From Secundilactobacillus hailunensis (lineage in GTDB: Bacteria; Bacillota; Bacilli; Lactobacillales; Lactobacillaceae), in the NCBI RefSeq assembly GCF_005405185.1, contig NZ_BJDO01000009.1, forward strand, positions 1-64,000: a stretch of DNA of 64,000 nt, written 5' to 3'. Within the stretch, counting starts at the first letter, position 1, and the number at the start of each line of letters is the position of its first letter. Below are positions 57,780-64,000 of this stretch, piece after piece. The translations under genes were made by a program, and so were the position numbers. The notes beneath the pieces are model-generated. The model had not been told where the DNA came from. It saw nothing but the letters and a program-made list of their open reading frames with translations, and did not search any database.

Positions 57780-58029
57780 AATGAAACTGTCTACTTCCTT
57801 TCTATAAATACAGTAACTTACCGCATTGATCGATAAACGATCTTTATTTGTTCCGAACGTCTCGTTGTTAATGAACAACAGTTGGTAATATATTATCATA
57901 TATGCTTAAAATTGTATAGTATCCTAATGGGAGAGTCCCGTAGTCCGGCCTGCTTTCATCAGACTTTTCGTACATTATGGGAGTAAAAATATGAATTGTG
58001 GTAAGATGAACTAAAAGGGAGGGGTTGTC

Positions 58030-58542
58030 ATGGACCGAACAACAACGATTGTGATCGCCGTAGTAATTGCGGTCTGTTTATACCTGCTGATCCATCATGT
58101 GATCGTACGGCGAAACACGACAAAGGCGCAACGAGCGGCCTTAGAACAGACCAATGTCGCCGTTAAGGCAGCCCTTCAACGGTTGGCAGATGAACATTTT
58201 ATTGTCAGCCCAGCCACCGTTTTGGATGCCAGCGCTATTCCGGATGGCTGGGGCCGGGGAGTCATGGCCTTTGAATACCTGCTGCTGATCGATCAGGTGA
58301 CGGACGATCAGTTACCAATTTTAAGGCAGCGACTGAATCACGTTCTGGCAGAATTCTGTCAGGATCATCAAATTCCCTCAGCAGTCCAGCCCGGCGAATC
58401 GGCTTTTTTAGTGACGGATGCTTGGCGGCATACTAAACGGATCCATCTTGGTGTGGCTTACCTGGTTAATGAAGCTACCATTGAATACATTCAAGATCTG
58501 CACCGACTGGATCCGAAGACCAGCACTTCTAAGTCAGAATAA
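58030..58542 (+). CDS. Hypothetical membrane-anchored protein
   Basis: Protein of 170 aa with one N-terminal membrane span (about residues 6-26, TIVIAVVIAVCLYLLIHHVI) and a soluble domain, probably cytoplasmic, of mixed helix and strand. I do not recognise the family. AAAGGGAGGGG before ATG and a strong terminator after it support a real gene. It is divergent from rpoY. Confidence 0.7.
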   Translation: MDRTTTIVIAVVIAVCLYLLIHHVIVRRNTTKAQRAALEQTNVAVKAALQRLADEHFIVSPATVLDASAIPDGWGRGVMAFEYLLLIDQVTDDQLPILRQRLNHVLAEFCQDHQIPSAVQPGESAFLVTDAWRHTKRIHLGVAYLVNEATIEYIQDLHRLDPKTSTSKSE

Positions 58543-58573
58543 ATCAATTAAAGTAGATCAATTACTAATCATT

Positions 58574-58627
58574 AAAAGGGCAGCTTGCTGTTCAGTCTTT
58601 TTGACTGAACGGCAAGCTGCCCTTTTT
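58574..58627. terminator. Bidirectional terminator between the 170-aa gene and def
   Basis: AAAAGGGCAGCTTGC (58574-58588) pairs with GCAAGCTGCCCTTTT (58612-58626), and an inner GTTCAGTC/GACTGAAC stem extends it. Poly-T follows. Confidence 0.93.
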
Positions 58628-58651
58628 TAAAAGTTTTCAATTGTCTGAAAA

Positions 58652-59209
58652 CTATTCAAACATAATCGTCCCTTCATCAACTTCATAGGGATTGTCATGG
58701 TTGATATGATCATAAAATAAGATGCCATGCAGATGATCGATCTCATGCTGGCAAACGATTGCGGGGTAATTTTTCAAACGTACTTTATGCGTTTCACCCG
58801 TAGTGTCTTGGTAGCGTAACGTAATTCTGTCGTGGCGAGGGACGAAACCTGGAACTTCCTTGTCCACTGATAAGCAGCCTTCACCCTCAGTTAAAGCACC
58901 GCTTTGCACCGAATGACTAATAATGACTGGATTAATGATCACATCAGTAAAGGGGGACTTAGTACCTTCTTCAGATGGAACTAAGACCGCCGCCATCATC
59001 TTGGAGGCGCCCACTTGCGGTGCAGCTAATCCCACACCGGCTCGCAAACCATATTTTTTACATAAATCTGGATCTTGGCTGACCTTTAAGTATTCCATCA
59101 AGTTGTCAGCTAACTTTTGATCTTCTTCTGACAGGGGAAAACTGACTTTAGCAGCTTCTTGTCGGAGAACCGGATCGCCGTCTCTGACGATGTCTTTCAT
59201 TAAAATCAC
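58652..59209 (-). CDS. def: Peptide deformylase
   Basis: Removes the formyl group from new proteins (185 aa, iron or zinc enzyme). The three motifs are present: [15 protein letters not shown] with the metal Cys, and QHEIDHLHG. Its length and insertions fit the type 2 deformylases of Gram-positives. I chose GTG at 59209 because GGAGG stands 8 nt before it. The ATG at 59200 is three codons later and too far from that site. It is divergent from pdhA. Confidence 0.92.
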   Translation of the reverse strand: MILMKDIVRDGDPVLRQEAAKVSFPLSEEDQKLADNLMEYLKVSQDPDLCKKYGLRAGVGLAAPQVGASKMMAAVLVPSEEGTKSPFTDVIINPVIISHSVQSGALTEGEGCLSVDKEVPGFVPRHDRITLRYQDTTGETHKVRLKNYPAIVCQHEIDHLHGILFYDHINHDNPYEVDEGTIMFE

Positions 59210-59385
59210 GAAAATTACCTCCGAAATTGAAAAAACTCGTACTCTAACAATAATTTTAGCATATTGCGCATCAAAAATGAAATTAAAAAAATGTGAATAA
59301 AAGTGCAAACACTTTTTCAGAAAAAATGGTTCTTACACCCATGGGCGACTACGTCCATTTTGCGATGTAAAAGTAATGAAAGGGC

Positions 59386-59414
59386 TTGCATGAATTCTGA
59401 AAGCGTGTTAATTT
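59386..59414 (+). promoter_or_regulatory. Predicted promoter of pdhABCD
   Basis: TTGCAT (-35) and TAATTT (-10) are 17 bp apart. The transcript would start near 59421, leaving a leader of about 84 nt that carries the cre-like site and an inverted repeat. Confidence 0.6.
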
Positions 59415-59432
59415 AAGGGTGTAGTCGAGAAA

Positions 59433-59446
59433 AGCAAACGGTTTCA
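59433..59446 (+). promoter_or_regulatory. cre-like site in the pdh leader
   Basis: AGCAAACGGTTTCA fits TGNAANCGNTNNCA except for the first base. It lies about 12-26 nt after the predicted start, in a repression position. GTTTCAAAA (59441-59449) and TTTTGAAAC (59462-59470) also form a perfect 9-bp inverted repeat that overlaps it and could fold in the leader mRNA. Confidence 0.5.
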
Positions 59447-59504
59447 AAATTATGAAAGAGGTTTTGAAACTGATTGCATACAAACGGAAAGGAAAGTGTT
59501 AGTT

Positions 59505-60620
59505 ATGGCGAAGAAAACTGGGCAAGCAATTGATTTCGCGTCAATTAAAGCCACGATGAGCGATCCATACAAAAAGACATTCCAGATTGTTGATAAGGAT
59601 GCCAAGATCGTGAATCAAGAACTTTTCGATACTTTTTCAGATGATCAGTTAGTTGATTTTATGAAAAAGATGGTTTGGGAACGTGCATTGCATGAACAAA
59701 CAATGAACTTCTCTCGTCAAGGCCGGTTAGGATTTTACGCACCGACATATGGTGAGGAAGCAAGTGAAATGGGGTCAGTCTCAGCATTTAAAGATCAAGA
59801 CTTCCTGTTCCCAGCCTATCGTGACTTGCCAGAATTAATTCAACACGGCGCTTCCGTTACCCAAGGCTTCTTATGGTCAAAGGGTAACGCCGTTGGTGAT
59901 GACTACGGCGATCAACGTAACTGGTTCCCACAAATTATTATTGGGGCTCAATACGTTGAAGCTGCCGGTGCTGCTTTAGGTATCAAGAAGAACGGCGAGA
60001 AAGATGCCGTATCGTTCGTCTATACCGGTGATGGTGGTACTTCACAAGGTGACTTCTACGAAGGTGTTAACTTTGCATCTTCATTCCAAGCACCTGCAGT
60101 ATTCATGGTTCAAAATAACGGCTGGGCAATTTCAGTTCCACGTAAGAAGCAAACGGCTGCTGAAACCTTAGCTCAAAAAGCGGTTGCATCAGGTGTTCCT
60201 TCTATTCAAGTAGATGGGATGGATGTTTTAGCAACATACATCGCTACTAAAGAAGCACGTGACTTCGCAGCTGCTGGTAACGGTCCAGTATTAGTTGAAA
60301 CCTTAACTTATCGTTATGGTGCCCACTCAAGTGCTGGTGATGATCCTAGTCGTTACCGGACAAAAGAAGAAGAAAAGCCTTGGTTCGATGCTGATCCTTT
60401 GATCCGAATGCGTAAGATTTTAGGCGACAAAGGATTATGGTCACAAGATCAAGAAGACAAACTTACTGAGGAGTATAAGGACAGCTTCAAGAAGTCAATG
60501 AAAGAAGCTGAAAATACACCTACGCAATCAGTTGTTGATATGTTGAAGACGACGTTCGAAGAACCAACTCCACAAATCAAAGCTGATATTGCAAGATTCG
60601 AAGCAAAGGAGTCGAAGTAA
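59505..60620 (+). CDS. pdhA: Pyruvate dehydrogenase E1 alpha
   Basis: Alpha subunit (371 aa) of the thiamine-diphosphate E1 component, decarboxylating pyruvate. The ThDP motif begins GDGGTSQGDFYEGVNF (about residue 175) and ends in QNN about 25 residues later. RYGAHSSAGDDPSRYR is the phosphorylation-loop region of E1 alphas. ATG at 59505 has AGGAAAG about 9 nt upstream, so the in-frame GTG at 59496 is less likely. First gene of pdhABCD. Confidence 0.95.
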   Translation: MAKKTGQAIDFASIKATMSDPYKKTFQIVDKDAKIVNQELFDTFSDDQLVDFMKKMVWERALHEQTMNFSRQGRLGFYAPTYGEEASEMGSVSAFKDQDFLFPAYRDLPELIQHGASVTQGFLWSKGNAVGDDYGDQRNWFPQIIIGAQYVEAAGAALGIKKNGEKDAVSFVYTGDGGTSQGDFYEGVNFASSFQAPAVFMVQNNGWAISVPRKKQTAAETLAQKAVASGVPSIQVDGMDVLATYIATKEARDFAAAGNGPVLVETLTYRYGAHSSAGDDPSRYRTKEEEKPWFDADPLIRMRKILGDKGLWSQDQEDKLTEEYKDSFKKSMKEAENTPTQSVVDMLKTTFEEPTPQIKADIARFEAKESK

Positions 60621-60622
60621 TC

Positions 60623-61600
60623 ATGGCTAAATTAACTTATATCAAAGCGATCACCGATGGTTTGGACGTATGCTTAGGCGAAGATCCTAAAACGTTGATC
60701 TTCGGTGAAGATGTTGGTAAAAACGGTGGTGTGTTCCGGACGACACAAGGCTTGCAAGACAAGTATGGTGAAGACCGGGTATTTGATACACCATTAGCTG
60801 AATCAGGGATTTTAGGCTTAGCAATCGGGTTAGCTGCAACTGGCTGGCGTCCACTTCCTGAAATTCAATTTATGGGCTTTACTTTTGAAGCCGTTGACTC
60901 ATTAGGCGGTCAAATGTCACGTGAACGTTTCCGCTTTAGTGGCAAGCGTTCAATGCCAATCACCGTCCGGACACCATTTGGTGGTGGGACTCATACCGCT
61001 GAAATGCATGCCGATAACCTTGAAAACTACTACGTTGGTACCCCAGGTCTGCGGGTCGTTACACCTGCTAACCCATACGATGCTAAAGGCATGATCATTT
61101 CAGCCGTTGAAAACAACGACCCAGTACTGTTCTTGGAAAACCTGAAGTTATATCGTTCAATGAAGGACGAAATTCCAGAAGGCAAGTACACCGTTCCGCT
61201 AGACACTGCTAAAGTGGCTCGTGAAGGTACTGATATTACCATTGTTGCCTATAGTGCTGAAGTTAATGAATCATTAAAAGTTGCTGACAAGTTAGCCAAG
61301 GAAAACATTTCAGCTGAAGTGATCGACCTGCGTTCATTATCACCAATTGATACTGATACGATCTTCAAGTCAGTTGAAAAGACTCACAAGGTAGTTGTCG
61401 TTCAAGAAGCTCAAAAGATGGCCGGTGTTGGTGCTCAGGTTACTGCTGAGATCGCTGAACATGCCATTATGGACTTGGATGCGCCAATTGGCCGTGTAGC
61501 TGCTCCAGATAGCGTTTACCCTTGGGCTCAAGTTGAAAACGACTGGATTCCAAACGCAGACGACATTGAAGCAAAAGCACGCGAAATTTTGAACTATTAA
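60623..61600 (+). CDS. pdhB: Pyruvate dehydrogenase E1 beta
   Basis: Beta subunit of E1 (325 aa), forming the heterotetramer with PdhA. Conserved blocks: FGEDVGKNGGVFRTTQGL, the DTPLAESGI stretch with the catalytic Glu that activates ThDP, and the end segment RVAAPDSVYPWA. It starts 2 bp after pdhA, with AAAGGAG ahead. Confidence 0.95.
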   Translation: MAKLTYIKAITDGLDVCLGEDPKTLIFGEDVGKNGGVFRTTQGLQDKYGEDRVFDTPLAESGILGLAIGLAATGWRPLPEIQFMGFTFEAVDSLGGQMSRERFRFSGKRSMPITVRTPFGGGTHTAEMHADNLENYYVGTPGLRVVTPANPYDAKGMIISAVENNDPVLFLENLKLYRSMKDEIPEGKYTVPLDTAKVAREGTDITIVAYSAEVNESLKVADKLAKENISAEVIDLRSLSPIDTDTIFKSVEKTHKVVVVQEAQKMAGVGAQVTAEIAEHAIMDLDAPIGRVAAPDSVYPWAQVENDWIPNADDIEAKAREILNY

Positions 61601-61640
61601 TCTAACGACTATATTTTGTGAATAGAAAGGAAGTTTTCCC

Positions 61641-62951
61641 ATGGCTTATGCATTCAAACTCCCAGAGCTTGGTGAAGGTATGGCCGAAGGTGAAGTTTCA
61701 TCATGGCTTGTTAAAGAAGGGGACGCTGTTAAGGAAGACGACGTTTTAGTTGAAATCCAAAACGATAAGTCCGTTTCTGAATTACCATCACCTGTAGCTG
61801 GTACCATTAAAAAAATTGTTAAGCAGGAAGGTGAAACCGCTGAAATCGGTGACACTTTAGTTACGATCGATGACGGTTCACCTGACACTCCTGACGATGA
61901 TTCATCAGATAAAAAGGCTGATGATTCAGCTAAGGAAGAGGCACCTAAAGAAGAAGCTGCCCCAGCACCAGCTGCTGCACCTGCAGCCGCTGCCGCTCCA
62001 GCAGCACCAACTGGTGTACCCGCTGCATCTGATCCAAATAAGAAAGTTTTGGCAATGCCTTCAGTCCGTCAATACGCACGTGACAAGGGTGTTGACATTA
62101 CCGCTGTTACCCCAACTGGTAACCATGGTCAGATCTTAAAGGCTGATATTGATAACTTTAACGGTGCTGCCGCTGGAGCCGCTGCACCTGCAGCCGCTGC
62201 TGCACCTGCTGCTTCACCACTCAAGCCTTATAAAGAAGCAATTCCTGATCTTGAAACCCGTGAACCAATGTCAATGATGCGTAAAGTCATTGCTAAGTCA
62301 ATGCGGAGTTCTAAGGATATCGCGCCTCATGTTACTTCATTCCAAGACGTTGAAGTTTCTGCTTTGATGGCTAACCGGAAGAAGTACAAGGCAATGGCAG
62401 CCGATCAAGACATTCATTTGACCTTCTTGCCATACATGGTTAAAGCAATTGTTGCCGTTATGAAGAAGTTCCCAGATTTCGATGCTTCGATTGACGGTAC
62501 GACTGATGAAATCATCCACAAGCACTACTACAACGTTGGTATTGCAACGAGTACTGACCATGGTCTGTACGTTCCGAACATTAAGAACGCAGATTCCAAG
62601 GGTATGTTTGAAATTGCTAAAGAAATTGCTGATAACACCCAAGCTGCTAAAGACAACAAGTTGAGTGCTGACCAGATGTCTGGCGGTTCAATCACCATTA
62701 GTAACGTTGGTTCAATTGGTGGTGGCTTCTTTACCCCTGTTATCAATCAACCTGAAGTTGCTATCTTAGGTGTTGGTAAGATCGCTAAAGAACCATATGT
62801 CAACGACGATGGTGAAATCGAAGTTGGCAACATGCTTAAGTTATCATTGAGCTATGATCACCGTCTGATCGATGGTGCCTTAGCACAACATGCTTTGAAC
62901 ATGTTAAATGATTTGCTCCACGAACCAGAATTGTTATTAATGGAAGGATGA
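61641..62951 (+). CDS. pdhC: Dihydrolipoamide acetyltransferase (E2)
   Basis: E2 core of the complex (436 aa). One lipoyl domain (about 1-80, lipoyl K43 in NDKSVSE) is followed by an Asp/Glu- and Ala/Pro-rich linker. The peripheral subunit-binding domain (about 134-170, [15 protein letters not shown]) and a second Ala-rich linker lead to the catalytic domain, with H407 in DHRLIDG. Some relatives have two lipoyl domains, and here there is one. AGAAAGGAAG precedes ATG. Confidence 0.96.
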   Translation: MAYAFKLPELGEGMAEGEVSSWLVKEGDAVKEDDVLVEIQNDKSVSELPSPVAGTIKKIVKQEGETAEIGDTLVTIDDGSPDTPDDDSSDKKADDSAKEEAPKEEAAPAPAAAPAAAAAPAAPTGVPAASDPNKKVLAMPSVRQYARDKGVDITAVTPTGNHGQILKADIDNFNGAAAGAAAPAAAAAPAASPLKPYKEAIPDLETREPMSMMRKVIAKSMRSSKDIAPHVTSFQDVEVSALMANRKKYKAMAADQDIHLTFLPYMVKAIVAVMKKFPDFDASIDGTTDEIIHKHYYNVGIATSTDHGLYVPNIKNADSKGMFEIAKEIADNTQAAKDNKLSADQMSGGSITISNVGSIGGGFFTPVINQPEVAILGVGKIAKEPYVNDDGEIEVGNMLKLSLSYDHRLIDGALAQHALNMLNDLLHEPELLLMEG

Positions 62952-62958
62952 CTCGCAT

Positions 62959-64000
62959 ATGGCAGATGTTAAAAAACTTGACACCGTCATTATTGGTGGC
63001 GGCCCCGGTGGCTATGTAGCTGCTATTCGGGCTGCTGAACTTGGCCAGAGTGTGACGGTAATTGAAAAAGACAAAGTCGGTGGTGTATGTTTAAACGTTG
63101 GTTGTGTGCCTTCAAAGGCCTTAATTAACGCCGGCCACCGTTTCCAGGATGCTAAGGATGCTTCAACCTTTGGGATTACCACTCAAGCGCCATCAATCGA
63201 CTTTACGAAGACGCAAGACTGGAAACAAAAGAAGGTTGTTGACCGGATGACCAGTGGTGTCAAAATGCTGCTCAAGAAGCACAAAGTTGACATCATCGAA
63301 GGCGAAGCCGTACTTGATTCCAATACTAAGTTACGGGTTGTCTCAACTGGTCCTAAGCAATTTATGAGTGCTGACGACGGTTTGACCATCGAATTTAAGA
63401 ACTTGATCATCGCCACTGGCAGTCGTCCTGTAGAAATTTCTGGCTTCAAGTTTGACGGTCGGGTCGTTGATTCAACTGGTGGCTTGGGCTTACCTGAAAT
63501 TCCTAAAGAATTCGTTGTCATTGGTGGTGGCTACGTTGGGACTGAATTAGCAACTGCTTACGCTAATTTAGGATCACACGTTACGATCCTTGAAGGTACT
63601 CCATCAATCTTGCCTAACTTCGATAAGGACATGGTCAAAGTCGTCCTCAAGCAATTGAAGAAGAAGGGCGTTGATGTAATCACCAGTGCCATGGCCAAGA
63701 ACGCTACCCAAGACGACAAGAGCGTCACGGTGACCTATTCCGTAGATGGCAAGGAATCAACTGTCAAAGCTGATTACTGCATGGTTACGGTTGGTCGTAA
63801 GCCAAACACTGACAACGTTGGTCTGGAAATGACTGACGTTAAGGTCGGCGATCATGGTTTGGTCGAGGTTGACCAGCAAGGCCGTACCTCCGTTCCAAAC
63901 ATCTACGCCATTGGTGATATCGTTGCCGGTCCAGCATTGGCTCACAAAGCCTTCTTTGAAGGTAAAACAGCTGCTGGTGCAATCTCTGGTAAGAAGACCG
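62959..64000 (+). CDS. pdhD: Dihydrolipoamide dehydrogenase (E3), partial
   Basis: Flavoprotein that reoxidises lipoamide with NAD. The first 347 codons are in the window and the gene continues past the right edge. FAD-binding GGGPGG is at 13-18. The redox pair C44 and C49 lies in GGVCLNVGCVPSK. The NAD-binding fold is at VIGGGYVGTELA, and IYAIGDIVAGPALAH is near the edge. ATG at 62959 follows GGAAGGATGA, 7 bp after pdhC. The reading frame is open to the last base. Confidence 0.96.
   Translation, partial: MADVKKLDTVIIGGGPGGYVAAIRAAELGQSVTVIEKDKVGGVCLNVGCVPSKALINAGHRFQDAKDASTFGITTQAPSIDFTKTQDWKQKKVVDRMTSGVKMLLKKHKVDIIEGEAVLDSNTKLRVVSTGPKQFMSADDGLTIEFKNLIIATGSRPVEISGFKFDGRVVDSTGGLGLPEIPKEFVVIGGGYVGTELATAYANLGSHVTILEGTPSILPNFDKDMVKVVLKQLKKKGVDVITSAMAKNATQDDKSVTVTYSVDGKESTVKADYCMVTVGRKPNTDNVGLEMTDVKVGDHGLVEVDQQGRTSVPNIYAIGDIVAGPALAHKAFFEGKTAAGAISGKKT

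Noticed and set aside
61870-62240. Alternative frame and repeat-like sequence in pdhC
   Set aside because: Explained by the Ala/Pro-rich linkers of E2. No ribosome site for the other frame.

Overview
The window reads as chromosomal core DNA of a low-to-mid GC Firmicute of the family Lactobacillaceae. The evidence is the set of neighbourhoods: coiA-pepF, spxH/relQ/nadK/rluD, a division and cell-wall (dcw) cluster from mraZ to divIVA that leads into a T-box-controlled ileS, nifS-like desulfurase/DUF1831/mnmA, rpoY-rnjA, def and pdhABCD. The small lactobacillar families DUF4044, DUF3397 and DUF1831 point the same way. Genus and species cannot be fixed from sequence reading alone. No rRNA, tRNA, CRISPR array or prophage was seen.

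Layout. 0.2-7.2 kb: competence protein CoiA, oligoendopeptidase F, the Spx adaptor SpxH (minus strand), the RelQ-NAD kinase-pseudouridine synthase operon and CutC (minus strand). 7.4-11.2 kb: a small terminated RNA, the tRNA methyltransferase TrmL, the DNA translocase FtsK, a 40-residue DUF4044 protein and a DUF3397 membrane protein. 11.3-27.9 kb: the dcw cluster, starting with the autoregulatory MraZ operator and running mraZ-rsmH-ftsL-pbp2B-mraY-murD-murG-divIB-ftsA-ftsZ-sepF-yggT-ylmH-divIVA, then the isoleucine T-box and ileS. 28-34 kb: cold-shock protein, NUDIX hydrolase, a small membrane protein, MTA/SAH nucleosidase, cysteine desulfurase, a tnpB insertion element broken by one stop codon, DUF1831 and MnmA. 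Desulfurase and MnmA together supply sulfur for tRNA 2-thiouridine. 34-41 kb: phosphatase, TPR protein, RecD2, a divergent PRPP synthetase and an orphan OppA lipoprotein.

41-52 kb is the more accessory part: murQ with a perfect CcpA (cre) site, an aldo/keto reductase with an unusual promoter-spanning inverted repeat, a LacI-type regulator, the arginine deiminase operon arcA-arcB-arcC with the Crp/Fnr-type regulator arcR downstream, and a three-gene cluster (L-Ala-D/L-Glu epimerase, NlpC/P60 peptidase without signal peptide, class A beta-lactamase-like hydrolase without signal peptide). That cluster looks like a cytoplasmic murein-peptide recycling unit. 52-64 kb: exported DUF1002 protein, LysM-NlpC/P60 cell-wall hydrolase, diacylglycerol kinase-like enzyme, RNase J with the RNA polymerase epsilon subunit, peptide deformylase and the pyruvate dehydrogenase operon. 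The last gene, pdhD, runs off the end.

I see no clearly new multi-gene defence or mobile system. The observations most worth a second look are: (1) the small RNA before trmL, whose terminator lies inside a 31-codon reading frame; (2) the recycling cluster with a cytoplasmic beta-lactamase fold; (3) the inverted repeat over the aldo/keto reductase promoter and Shine-Dalgarno; (4) the nonsense-interrupted TnpB that splits a conserved thiolation operon; (5) the PRPP synthetase with a changed PRPP loop; (6) a gene that may start at AUC.
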